A DNA stretch of 10,262 nt from Candidatus Omnitrophota bacterium (GTDB lineage: Bacteria > Omnitrophota > Gorgyraeia > Duberdicusellales > 4484-171), in assembly GCA_016939345.1 (NCBI GenBank), contig JAFGHG010000036.1, positions 1-10,262 on the forward strand, in the 5' to 3' direction. Positions 1 to 6,752 of the stretch are shown one piece after another. A model generated the notes under the pieces. That model saw nothing but the letters and a program-made list of their open reading frames with translations. It ran no database searches and was not told the origin of the DNA. Every line of letters begins with the position of its first letter. Positions within the stretch are counted from its first letter, which is position 1. The position numbers and the translations under genes were made by a program.

Positions 1-315
1 AGATATAAAATTGTAAAAGATAAAAGTGCGGGTTCTTCTCAGGAAATCCAGACTGATAATTTTTCTGTCAGCTCTAACATCAGTGCCGGCGGCCTTGCTT
101 TTGTTGCCGCTGAAGACCTAAAGACCAATAGCCTTTTGGATTTACAAATAGATCTGCCTGATAAAAAAGAGCCAATAAGGTGTTTAAGCAAAGTGATATG
201 GACAAAAAAAATAGATGATGAACATTTTGATATCGGGATCTGTTTCTTGGATCTGACCGGCGGAGAGCGCAGCCGCCTTAATAAATATGTAACTGAAGAG
301 CTGGAAGATATCTAG
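1..315 (+). CDS. PilZ-domain protein, 3' end only (N-terminus outside window)
   Basis: The frame is open from base 1 and ends at TAG 313-315, giving the last 104 residues. The visible part begins RYKIVKD, which resembles the first beta strand after the PilZ RxxxR switch, so that arginine motif should lie just upstream of the window. Residues 26-31, NISAGG, fit the second PilZ signature (D/N-x-S-x-x-G). The remainder (LLDLQIDLPD, VIWTKK, FDIGICFLDL) alternates like the PilZ beta barrel and closes with a C-terminal helix. PilZ domains bind cyclic di-GMP in the cytoplasm and pass the signal to a partner. The gene ends 81 bases before gspF, so it may belong to the same transcript and could tie secretion to c-di-GMP; that is inference. 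Binding cannot be judged without the missing arginines. Confidence 0.72.
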   Translation, partial: RYKIVKDKSAGSSQEIQTDNFSVSSNISAGGLAFVAAEDLKTNSLLDLQIDLPDKKEPIRCLSKVIWTKKIDDEHFDIGICFLDLTGGERSRLNKYVTEELEDI

Positions 316-396
316 ATAAAATGACTAAGGGAAAAGGGTCTAGGGTTAAAACTAATACCCAGCCCCTAATACCTAACCCTAATTTAAAGGAGAATC
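316..396. repeat. Heptamer-periodic spacer between the PilZ gene and gspF, with inverted repeat
   Basis: This gap is largely built of 7-base units. The left half has aagggaa (327-333), aagggtc (334-340) and tagggtt (341-347). The right half has ctaatac (352-358), ccagccc (359-365), ctaatac (366-372) and ctaaccc (373-379). The halves are roughly complementary: tagggtta (341-348) pairs perfectly with taacccta (374-381) across a 25-base loop. The gspF ribosome binding site (aaaggaga, 386-393) follows directly. No T-run follows the hairpin, so it is not a classical terminator, and I see no clear promoter. Confidence 0.6.
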
Positions 397-1608
397 ATGC
401 CATTATACCAATACCGGGCAAAAGAAGGCCCTCACAAAATAATCCAGGGCTATATCGAGGCTCCTGATCAGGAAAAAGCCTTTAAGCGCATCGAGGAGAT
501 GGGATATTTTCCGGTCAAGATAGAGGAAGCTGAGCAGGATCAAGAAAAAATCCCGGCAAAATTGAAAAATAAAAAAGTCAAATCTCAGGACATAATAATC
601 TTTTCCAGGCAATTAGCCACGCTTATAAAAAGCGGAATACCTATCCTAAGAGCCTTGGGCATTTTATCTGAGCAGACCCAAAGCAAGGCTTTCAGCATGA
701 TAATCAAAGATATCTACGTTAACTTGAAAGAGGGTGTCAGCTTTTCTCAATGCCTTAGCCAGTATCCGAAGATTTTTTCTCCTTTTTATACTTCTATGGT
801 CCAGGCAGGAGAAGACAGCGGAAAGCTGGAAGAAGTGCTTTTCAGGCTTTCCGACTACCGTAAAAAACGCGAAGAACTTATTTCAAGGGTCCGCCTGGCA
901 ATGGTTTACCCTTTGATAATGGGTTGCGTCGGCCTGGGCACGATTATTTTTATGTTTACATTTGTTATGCCCAGATTGATGAATATTTTTAACGACCTCG
1001 GAGAAAATATACCGGTACCGACCAAGATATTGATAAAGGTAAGTGGCTTTGTGTCCGGCTGGTGGTGGGCAATAGCCGCGGGGATTGCTGCCATAATTAT
1101 ATTTATAAGAATGTTTTTACAAAAACAGGAAGGTAAGGTATTCTTCAGCGCGTTGATACTCAAAATACCTATACTCGGTGATTTAATGCTTAAGAAGGAA
1201 ATAGCTTTACTGAGCCGCACTTTAGAGCTTTTGATCAAAAGCGGGATATCGGTATTAAGGTCTATAGAGTTAACTGCTCCGGTCATAGGCAATGAGATAA
1301 TCCGGGAAAATTTTATTAAAGGCTACGATGAGCTAAAGCAGGGAGCTTCTTTAGGCAGGACTCTAAGGCATTTTAAAGTATTTCCTGCTTTCATGACTAA
1401 TTTGATAGTTATCGGTGAAGAGTCAGGCAAGCTCGAAGCTCCTTTGTCTGAGCTGGCAAGCTCTTATGAGCAGGATACCGAAGAAAGCGTAAAGACTTTT
1501 ACAACCATTTTAGAGCCCTTGATGATAGTCAGCATGGGGCTTGTTATAGGATTTATAGTGGTTGCGATGTTGTTGCCGATTTTTGAGCTTAATCTTATGG
1601 TGGGATAG
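397..1608 (+). CDS. gspF: Type II secretion inner-membrane platform protein GspF
   Basis: This 403-residue protein has the usual length and layout of GspF/PilC. A short N-terminal strand region (MPLYQYRAKE) is followed by two T2SSF domains, about 66-190 and 268-392. Each carries the family repeat: FSRQLATLIKSGIPILRAL (69-87) matches LLSRTLELLIKSGISVLRSI (271-290), and AGEDSGKLEE (137-146) matches GEESGKLEAP (340-349). Three membrane segments are visible near 168-192, 222-241 and 372-396. GspF is the polytopic platform that joins the cytoplasmic ATPase GspE to the pseudopilus. The start ATG has a good Shine-Dalgarno site (aaaggaga, 386-393). GspE, which usually precedes gspF, is not immediately upstream; a PilZ gene is. 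PilC of type IV pili is the alternative name, but the downstream gspG-I-J-K-L-M order favours T2SS. Confidence 0.93.
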   Translation: MPLYQYRAKEGPHKIIQGYIEAPDQEKAFKRIEEMGYFPVKIEEAEQDQEKIPAKLKNKKVKSQDIIIFSRQLATLIKSGIPILRALGILSEQTQSKAFSMIIKDIYVNLKEGVSFSQCLSQYPKIFSPFYTSMVQAGEDSGKLEEVLFRLSDYRKKREELISRVRLAMVYPLIMGCVGLGTIIFMFTFVMPRLMNIFNDLGENIPVPTKILIKVSGFVSGWWWAIAAGIAAIIIFIRMFLQKQEGKVFFSALILKIPILGDLMLKKEIALLSRTLELLIKSGISVLRSIELTAPVIGNEIIRENFIKGYDELKQGASLGRTLRHFKVFPAFMTNLIVIGEESGKLEAPLSELASSYEQDTEESVKTFTTILEPLMIVSMGLVIGFIVVAMLLPIFELNLMVG

Positions 1609-2471
1609 TGAAAAAAATATTTTTTTGCCTTATTGTATTGCTGGCTTTAGGATTTATAAATGTTATTTCTCAAGATTTAAACTGGCAGGAAAAGAAGGGA
1701 GATCATTTTATAGTTTATTATCTGAAAGGTGACAGCAGTTTTGCCAAGCAAGTCCTACGCAAGGCTGAAAAAGATTATGTGCGTATAGCCCGCAGTTTTG
1801 GCTACAGCCGGCATTCGAATTTCTGGACTTGGGATAACAGGGTGAGGATTTATATATACCCTGATAAAGATTCTTATGTCAAAGGAACGGGCATGCCCCA
1901 GTGGTCAGGAGGAAGCGCGTTTTATCAGGAAAAGATAATCGCTAGTTATTCACGGAGCGAGCAGTTTCTTTATTCTATTCTTCCCCATGAGATGGGTCAT
2001 TTGATCTTTAGGGATTTCGTAGGATTTAAAGGCGAAGTTCCTCTCTGGCTTGATGAGGGTGTCGCTCAGTGGAGCGAGAAATCAAGGATAGAAGAGATAA
2101 AGCAGGTTATGGATGTTTTTGTTGATGAAGGAAATATCCTGAGCTTAAAAGACTTGACTCAGATAGATATCCGCAAAGTCAAAAAAGACGATAATGTTAG
2201 TTATGAAAACGCTTTAGCCGTTAGCAGTAACAAGCCTTTAATGGCTTTAAGAGGAGATGAGCTGATACGGCTTTTTTATTATCAGGCCGGTTCTTTAGTC
2301 AGTTTTATGGCAGAGCGCTACGGAATCGATAAATTCTCCCAATTTTGCAGGAAGCTGCGTGACGGAGAAAGCCTTGATGGGGCCTTAAAGGCAGCTTATG
2401 CTCCGGGAATAGGCAACCTTGACGACCTGGAGCAGGCATGGTTTGAACATATAGGGATAGAAAATAACTAG
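1608..2471 (+). CDS. Secreted MA-type (gluzincin-like) zinc metallopeptidase
   Basis: This is a 287-residue protein. The start is GTG at 1608, sharing one base with the gspF stop, so the two are translationally coupled. Residues 1-21 are a signal peptide (MKKIFF, then a hydrophobic run to about Ile20). The domain from about 25 to 280 resembles the peptidase MA-like family. The zinc motif HEMGH is at 127-131, with His127 and His131 as ligands and Glu128 catalytic. The WLDEG segment at 147-151 supplies the probable third ligand, Glu150, as in gluzincins. It should act in the periplasm or outside the cell. Its place between gspF and gspG is not part of the canonical T2SS. It could be a substrate, an assembly or quality-control protease, or just a co-transcribed passenger. 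Peptidase fold and motif are well supported; substrate and any T2SS role are unknown. Confidence 0.83.
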   Translation: MKKIFFCLIVLLALGFINVISQDLNWQEKKGDHFIVYYLKGDSSFAKQVLRKAEKDYVRIARSFGYSRHSNFWTWDNRVRIYIYPDKDSYVKGTGMPQWSGGSAFYQEKIIASYSRSEQFLYSILPHEMGHLIFRDFVGFKGEVPLWLDEGVAQWSEKSRIEEIKQVMDVFVDEGNILSLKDLTQIDIRKVKKDDNVSYENALAVSSNKPLMALRGDELIRLFYYQAGSLVSFMAERYGIDKFSQFCRKLRDGESLDGALKAAYAPGIGNLDDLEQAWFEHIGIENN

Positions 2472-2690
2472 ATTTAGATAATTATAGATAGCTCGTTAAT
2501 GGGGTAATATGGAGTAGTTGAATCCGAATCTCGAAACCCAAAACAAACTCTAAACTCTAATATTCAAATCACCGAAACGGTGGATTTTATTTTGGATATT
2601 AGAATTTTGAAAATTTAAAATTTGTTTCGAATTTCGGATTTCGTGCTTCGGATTTAAAGTTGGTAAAACCTAATAGACCTGGAGGTGCGT
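2472..2690. repeat. Long imperfect palindrome with heptamer units, upstream of gspG
   Basis: This 219-base gap between the metallopeptidase and gspG holds an imperfect inverted repeat spanning about 2521-2640. Outer arms 2521-2537 and 2624-2640 pair at 15 of 17 positions. Inner arms 2556-2568 and 2591-2603 pair at 12 of 13. The tip caccg/cggtg (2570-2574, 2578-2582) closes on an AAA loop. Seven-base periodicity is visible in both arms: aaactct twice at 2545-2558, and gtttcga (2624), atttcgg (2631), atttcgt (2638), gcttcgg (2645). The remainder (2472-2519 and 2656-2680) shows nothing I can name. The structure could be a non-autonomous mobile repeat or an mRNA stem affecting the downstream pseudopilin; neither is shown. 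No T-run suggests a terminator. Confidence 0.65.
2681..2685 (+). promoter_or_regulatory. Shine-Dalgarno site that fixes the gspG start
   Basis: GGAGG at 2681-2685 lies five bases before ATG 2691. A GTG at 2685 is also in frame, but it overlaps this site and has no site of its own, so ATG 2691 is the better start. Confidence 0.8.
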
Positions 2691-3092
2691 ATGAACAGAA
2701 AAACTTTTACTCTTATTGAGATAATGCTGGTGGTGGTTATAATCGCTGCTCTTGCAGCAATGGTTTTCCCCCGGCTTACTGGAAAGGGCGAGCAGGGTAG
2801 AATTGCAGCAGCAAAAGCCGACATATCAAGCAATATATCCTTGGCTTTAAAGCTCTATGAAGTCGATAACGGAGCTTTTCCCAGCACAGAAGAAGGCTTA
2901 GATGCTTTATTGTCCAGGCCTTCTTCAGCAATAAACTGGAATGGTCCTTACCTGGAAAAAAAACCCATAGATCCCTGGGGAAACGAATACCAGTACAAAT
3001 CTCCCGGACAGAACCGGCCTGATTATGACCTATATTCATTGGGCCGCGACGGCAGAGAGAGCGAAGATGATGTTGTGAATTGGGATAAATAA
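2691..3092 (+). CDS. gspG: Type II secretion major pseudopilin GspG
   Basis: The protein is 133 residues from ATG 2691. A five-residue leader (MNRKT) precedes FTLIE, with Glu10 at mature position +5, then a hydrophobic helix to about residue 26. The C-terminal domain has the GspG hallmarks: YEVDNGAFPSTEEGLDALL (56-74), GPYLEK (85-90), DPWGNEYQY (94-102) and YDLYSLGRDG (112-121), followed by an acidic tail DD at 126-127 where the family binds calcium. GspG is extracted from the inner membrane and polymerises into the pseudopilus shaft that pushes folded exoproteins through the secretin. The residue before the cleavage site is Thr5 rather than the usual Gly. It opens the pseudopilin set G-I-J-K after a 219-base repeat-filled gap, so its expression may be partly independent of gspF. 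Confidence 0.93.
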   Translation: MNRKTFTLIEIMLVVVIIAALAAMVFPRLTGKGEQGRIAAAKADISSNISLALKLYEVDNGAFPSTEEGLDALLSRPSSAINWNGPYLEKKPIDPWGNEYQYKSPGQNRPDYDLYSLGRDGRESEDDVVNWDK

Positions 3093-3100
3093 ATTAGCTA

Positions 3101-3135
3101 ATAGTCCATAGTCCGTAGTCGATAGTCGATAGTAG
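3101..3135. repeat. Five tandem heptamers in the gspG-gspI spacer
   Basis: Five consecutive 7-base units stand here: atagtcc at 3101, atagtcc at 3108, gtagtcg at 3115, atagtcg at 3122 and atagtag at 3129. Directly after them a perfect 6-bp hairpin, gtcggg (3138-3143) with cccgac (3148-3153) and loop ctta, fills most of the 74-base gap. No T-run follows, so it is unlikely to stop transcription between two T2SS genes. Confidence 0.8.
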
Positions 3136-3166
3136 GTGTCGGGCTTACCCGACCCTAATTAAAAAT

Positions 3167-3589
3167 ATGAAAATAGAAGTGAAAAGTCATTATGCCCATC
3201 AAAAAGCGTTAAGTTTGGTTGAGGTTTTGGTCGCGGCTGCTGTCCTTTCTTTGGGGGTAATACTTGTAAGCCAGGGGATGCTTGTTGCGCTGGAAGGCTT
3301 TAATTATGCTGTGGACTATTTAAACGTGCTTTTATGGATGGATTGGAAATTCTGGGACCTTCATGACAAGCTGATGAACTACCGCACTCTGGGGGTAGAA
3401 GATAACCAGGGAGCTTTCAGCCTTAATAACCGTAATTTCAATTGGGACCTGAATTTTAATCTTATAGAAGGAACAAAAGAAGCAAGTCTTTATGAGATGA
3501 CCTTAAATGTTTACTGGAAAGAAGGCATGCGGCCGGCAAAAGCTACCCGGACAGCCGATGTCCTTTATGTGATGATAACAGATAAATGA
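3167..3589 (+). CDS. gspI: Type II secretion minor pseudopilin GspI
   Basis: This is a 140-residue class III signal peptide protein. A 14-residue leader ends KA14, followed by LSLVEVLVAAAVLSLGVIL; Glu19 is at mature +5 and Val18 at +4, typical of minor pseudopilins. The rest is small and beta-rich, with FNWDLNF (about 87-93) and the GspI-like end LNVYWKEG...TADVLYVM (about 113-137). With GspJ and GspK it forms the tip complex that primes pseudopilus assembly. Position between gspG and gspJ supports I rather than H or V. Two oddities: Ala14 replaces Gly at -1, and Leu rather than Phe is the first mature residue. The chosen ATG has no convincing Shine-Dalgarno; a GTG at 3179 is an alternative that would shorten the leader by four residues. 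Family assignment rests on N-terminus, C-terminal pattern and order. Confidence 0.8.
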   Translation: MKIEVKSHYAHQKALSLVEVLVAAAVLSLGVILVSQGMLVALEGFNYAVDYLNVLLWMDWKFWDLHDKLMNYRTLGVEDNQGAFSLNNRNFNWDLNFNLIEGTKEASLYEMTLNVYWKEGMRPAKATRTADVLYVMITDK

Positions 3590-3611
3590 AAACCGCAGGA
3601 AATTTAATCTC

Positions 3612-4184
3612 ATGAATCATCATAAGAAAACATTTACTTTGATCGAGATGCTTATCAGCATAAGCCTGGTAGTAATCCTGGGGCTTGTGGTTTATTCTGT
3701 TTTAAGTTCTGGCATAAGGGTCTGGCACAGGGCCAATGTTTCCTATATCGGCGAGGATGTTAATATATTTTTTGAAAAGTTTTCAGCTGACCTAAGAAAT
3801 AGTTTTAAGTATAAAGGCATTGATTTTTCCGGATCAGAACACAGCTTAAAATTTGCCAGCCTTGTCAAGACAACCAGCAAGAATTACGGGCTGAATAGGG
3901 GGCCGGGAGAGGTATCTTATTTTTACAGCAAAGACAATAGTGCTCTGTTTAAGGGCAAAAAGAACTTAAGCGATATTTTTAAAAATAAGCAGGGATTTAT
4001 TCAGGAGGTAATGCCGGGGGTGATAAATTGCGAGTTTAAATATTATTCCATGATGGAGAAGGCCTGGTTGAGCCAATGGGACGAAGAGAACGCTTCTCCA
4101 AAAGCTGTAGCCGTAAAAATACAGGTTGAATATGAGGGGGTAAAGCAGGAATTTACTAAAACTGTTATCATCCCTTCTTCTTGA
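3612..4184 (+). CDS. gspJ: Type II secretion minor pseudopilin GspJ
   Basis: This 190-residue protein has a seven-residue leader (MNHHKKT) before FTLIEML; Glu12 is at mature +5, followed by a membrane helix to about residue 31. The following stretch, LSSGIRVWHRAN and FFEKFSADLRNSF (about 53-65), matches the GspJ N-terminal helix with its DLR motif. Length agrees with GspJ (about 190-200) and is too long for G or I. GspJ sits in the pseudopilus tip with I and K. It lies 22 bases after gspI with a modest Shine-Dalgarno (caggaa, 3596-3601). Its TGA (4182-4184) lies close to, or overlaps, the start of gspK, so expression is probably coupled. Thr7 occupies -1 in place of Gly. Confidence 0.84.
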   Translation: MNHHKKTFTLIEMLISISLVVILGLVVYSVLSSGIRVWHRANVSYIGEDVNIFFEKFSADLRNSFKYKGIDFSGSEHSLKFASLVKTTSKNYGLNRGPGEVSYFYSKDNSALFKGKKNLSDIFKNKQGFIQEVMPGVINCEFKYYSMMEKAWLSQWDEENASPKAVAVKIQVEYEGVKQEFTKTVIIPSS

Positions 4185-4195
4185 AGATAAGATTG

Positions 4196-5227
4196 ATGAC
4201 TATGATCAAAAAATTTCCTTTATTTACAGGTTTAAATCCTAAAAGGGCAAGTATTTTAATTCTTACCTTATGGGTCCTGGCCTTTCTAGGGATGTTCGGC
4301 TTATACCTTAACCAGGGAATACGACAGAAACTAGCTTTGGTAAAAAATCTTTCCTTTCGCAGCAACCTTCATTACATAGCGGATGCCGGGGTAAAGAGGT
4401 CAATTATACAGCTAGTCAAAGATAAAACCGACTTTGATTGTTTAAATGACGTCTGGAGCAATAATATAAGCGTATTTGAGGATATGCCTGTTGGTTTAGG
4501 AAAGGCTGTTGTCTATTACGAATTTACCAATCCACAGGGTGGTAAAGAAGAGCGTTACGGCCTTATTGATGAAGAACGAAAGCTCAACATTAATACAGCA
4601 AGCAGACTGAACATCGAGAACCTTATTGAAGTAACCACAAAGATAGAAGAAGTTCAGGCTCAGGAAATCGCAGCAGCTATTGTTGACTGGCGCGATGCCG
4701 ACAGCGAACTGTCTATACCTTTAGGCAGCGCCGAGGATTCTTACTATGACAGTTTAGAAGAGCCTTATAATTGTAAAGATGATAATTTTCAGGTTTTAGA
4801 AGAAGTGCTTCTAGTGAAAGGCATGAATGATTTTATCTTTGAACGCTTAAAGGATTTTATAACTATTTACGGTGACGGTAAAGTTAACATAAACACGGCT
4901 CCTCTTGAGGTGCTTATGGCCCTGGAAGTAGATGAAAGGATAGCCGAAAAACTCATCGAGTTTCGCGCCGGTGACGATAAAACCGAGGGCACCAGCGATG
5001 ATCATTTTTTTCAGACAATCCAGGAAGTCGTTTCCGAATTGAGTGCTTTCGCAAACCTTTCGGAAAGCGAGGTGGCCTGTTTAGAAAGATTGGTGTCCTT
5101 AGAACTGATTACCACCAGTTCCATGAATTATACTGTAAGGGTTAGAGCCGAGATAGGCCAGATGAGCAGGAAACTGGTATGTGTGGTGAATAAAAAGGGC
5201 CGGTTTGTATCCTGGCAAGAACCATAA
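4196..5227 (+). CDS. gspK: Type II secretion minor pseudopilin GspK
   Basis: Counted from ATG 4196 the protein has 343 residues; TTG 4181 (overlapping the gspJ stop) and ATG 4202 are possible starts and none has a strong Shine-Dalgarno. The leader ends KRA18, then SILILTLWVLAFLGMFGLY. Position +5 is Leu, not Glu, as expected for GspK, which lacks the glutamate. Downstream are the family hallmarks: ERKLNINTA (127-135), the DWRDAD motif at 165-170 with the following GSAEDSYY (177-184), LLVKGM (205-210), and a second NINTAPLEVL (231-240). GspK is the large minor pseudopilin that caps the pseudopilus tip. The two NINTA motifs stand exactly 100 residues apart. Ala18 replaces Gly at -1. Assignment is firm; the exact start is not. 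Confidence 0.9.
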   Translation: MTMIKKFPLFTGLNPKRASILILTLWVLAFLGMFGLYLNQGIRQKLALVKNLSFRSNLHYIADAGVKRSIIQLVKDKTDFDCLNDVWSNNISVFEDMPVGLGKAVVYYEFTNPQGGKEERYGLIDEERKLNINTASRLNIENLIEVTTKIEEVQAQEIAAAIVDWRDADSELSIPLGSAEDSYYDSLEEPYNCKDDNFQVLEEVLLVKGMNDFIFERLKDFITIYGDGKVNINTAPLEVLMALEVDERIAEKLIEFRAGDDKTEGTSDDHFFQTIQEVVSELSAFANLSESEVACLERLVSLELITTSSMNYTVRVRAEIGQMSRKLVCVVNKKGRFVSWQEP

Positions 5228-5261
5228 TAAATTAAAAATTAAAAATGAAAAATTCAAAATT
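5227..5261. repeat. Five tandem heptamers between gspK and gspL
   Basis: Consecutive 7-base units are ataaatt (5227), aaaaatt (5234), aaaaatg (5241), aaaaatt (5248) and caaaatt (5255). They begin on the last base of the gspK stop and end just before the gspL Shine-Dalgarno. The repeat is open in the gspL frame and reads as a lysine-rich peptide of the type KLKIKNEKFKIK, which makes an ATG at 5205 look like an upstream start. I treat this as spacer, not coding. Confidence 0.75.
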
Positions 5262-5262
5262 A

Positions 5263-5269
5263 AGAGGAG
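5263..5269 (+). promoter_or_regulatory. Shine-Dalgarno site that decides the gspL start
   Basis: AGAGGAG at 5263-5269 is 7 bases before TTG 5277 and 10 before GTG 5280. An upstream in-frame ATG (5205) would overlap gspK by 23 bases and translate the heptamer repeat, so the start after this site is preferred. Confidence 0.65.
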
Positions 5270-5279
5270 ACAGCAGTTG

Positions 5280-6752
5280 GTGAGTGCAGTTACTTCTTTT
5301 ATGGGGGCAAAATCTAACGAGTTTATCGGTATAGAATTTAACAGCGGGAATCTTCGCCTTTGCCTGCTAAAAGTCCAGCCGGTCAGGAAAGAGGTTTTTG
5401 CTTTAATTGAAAAGAGTGTCCAGGGATTAAAAGAGGAAGAGATCCTGAATTTCATACGTAAGGCCCTGGCTAAATTTAATTTAAAAAGCCCCAAGGTAAT
5501 ATTCATAATTCCTTCTGAACAGGTAATAACAAAAAATATTGAACTTCCCTCAAAAGACCCAAAAGAAATATCTGATATAGTAAACCTTCAGGCGTCACGG
5601 CATACCCCCTATGGCAGGGAAGAAATAGCAATAGACTATATTAATATAGGCCTAACAAATAAAAGCTATACCAAGATCCTTCTGGTCATAGTAAACAGGG
5701 ATGTTGTGCGCAAAAATTTTGATATTTTAAAGAAATGCGGTCTTGAGCCGGAAAAGATAACTTTTGCTTCAGAAACAATAACCAAGGCTTATGTCAGATA
5801 CCTTAAATTAGAAAAAGAACAGGTGCCAGTTTGCACTATACACATAGATACTGCTTTCAGTATATGTAACATTTCGTTAAGGGATAACCTTTTGTTTGTA
5901 AGAAGTATCCCCATAGGCATACAGCATTTGACGGTTGAAAAAGAAAGACAGCAAGAAAGATTTATCCAGGAGATAAAGCAGTCCCTGGAGATGTATAAGA
6001 ATGAAAACATCGATTCACTTCCTTCGCGTATCATCATCACCGGGGCCATATCTGAGATAAAAGACATGGCTCTTTTGGTCAATAACACATTTAAAATACC
6101 TACGGATAATGTCTTTTACCAGAACACTTTTTCTTTCAGCGAAGAGGCATTAAGCAGCTGTGAGTCTTCAAAACTGTCGTCTTTTCTTGGTGTGATCAGC
6201 GCAGCCGTTTCTATAGATGAGTCTAAGATCAATCTTGTTCCAGAGGAGGCTAAAATAAGAAGGCGCTTTGAAGACCGCAGCAGGGAGATGATTAAGACCG
6301 GTGCCCTTTTTCTATGTATTTTCATTATAAGCTGTTTATGGCTGCTTCTTAAGATCTATACCAAAAACACTTTTATGACCCAGATAGACAAGAAATTTGA
6401 AGAAATACATAAAAACGCTGAAGTAATCGAAAAAGATTATCAGCGGGTTAGGATTATAAGGAATAATTTCTCTCACAGGGGCCATTCTATAGAGGTTCTT
6501 GGCGAATTTTACAAGCTGTTGCCTGATAATATAAAAATAACCGAAGTCAGGTTTGATAAGCAAAAAAGTTTTTCTTTTAAGGGGACAGCAGAATCTATGA
6601 CCGATATATTTAATTTTGTAGAGGACTTGAATAAATCCAATGTTTTTAAGGAAAGCAGGACCCCTTTTACTTCAAAAAGAAAAGAAAAGGACAGGGATGT
6701 AACTGACTTTCAGATAGTGACATCTTTTACTCAAGAGGCCATAGAAGAATGA
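5280..6752 (+). CDS. gspL: Type II secretion protein GspL (PilM-like actin fold fused to PilN-like part)
   Basis: From GTG 5280 the protein has 490 residues. Residues about 13-310 form a PilM/GspL-type actin-like domain: FIGIEFNSGNLRLCLL (15-30), FIIPSE (75-80), IDTAFSICNISL (189-200), RSIPIG (208-213), and RIIITGAISEI (250-260). The phosphate-loop glycines of true PilM (DIGSxS and DxGxxxT) are degraded here, so ATP binding is doubtful, as in classical GspL. INLVPEE (317-323) is the PilN signature, followed by one membrane helix (about 338-359), a coiled stretch and a periplasmic ferredoxin-like region (about 405-485). GspL recruits the ATPase GspE to the inner membrane and pairs with GspM. 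The start is chosen from the Shine-Dalgarno at 5263-5269; TTG 5277 is equally possible. Fusion of the two parts favours T2SS over type IV pili, where PilM and PilN are separate. Confidence 0.85.
   Translation: MSAVTSFMGAKSNEFIGIEFNSGNLRLCLLKVQPVRKEVFALIEKSVQGLKEEEILNFIRKALAKFNLKSPKVIFIIPSEQVITKNIELPSKDPKEISDIVNLQASRHTPYGREEIAIDYINIGLTNKSYTKILLVIVNRDVVRKNFDILKKCGLEPEKITFASETITKAYVRYLKLEKEQVPVCTIHIDTAFSICNISLRDNLLFVRSIPIGIQHLTVEKERQQERFIQEIKQSLEMYKNENIDSLPSRIIITGAISEIKDMALLVNNTFKIPTDNVFYQNTFSFSEEALSSCESSKLSSFLGVISAAVSIDESKINLVPEEAKIRRRFEDRSREMIKTGALFLCIFIISCLWLLLKIYTKNTFMTQIDKKFEEIHKNAEVIEKDYQRVRIIRNNFSHRGHSIEVLGEFYKLLPDNIKITEVRFDKQKSFSFKGTAESMTDIFNFVEDLNKSNVFKESRTPFTSKRKEKDRDVTDFQIVTSFTQEAIEE

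Noticed and set aside
906..1292. Antisense open frame inside gspF (and similar ones inside gspL, the kinase and others)
   Set aside because: They lie opposite well-conserved genes, have no recognisable domain or ribosome binding site, and arise from codon bias of the sense gene.
2685..2690. GTG start for gspG giving two extra residues
   Set aside because: The GTG overlaps the Shine-Dalgarno itself; ATG 2691 has ideal spacing.
3101..3135. Heptamer array as a small CRISPR or an iteron origin
   Set aside because: Units are contiguous 7-mers without spacers, and no cas, replication or partition gene is nearby.
3138..3153. GC-rich hairpin after gspG as a rho-independent terminator
   Set aside because: It is followed by ctaattaaaaat, not a T-run, on either strand, and lies between two genes that should be co-expressed. 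Better seen as part of the repeat-rich spacer.
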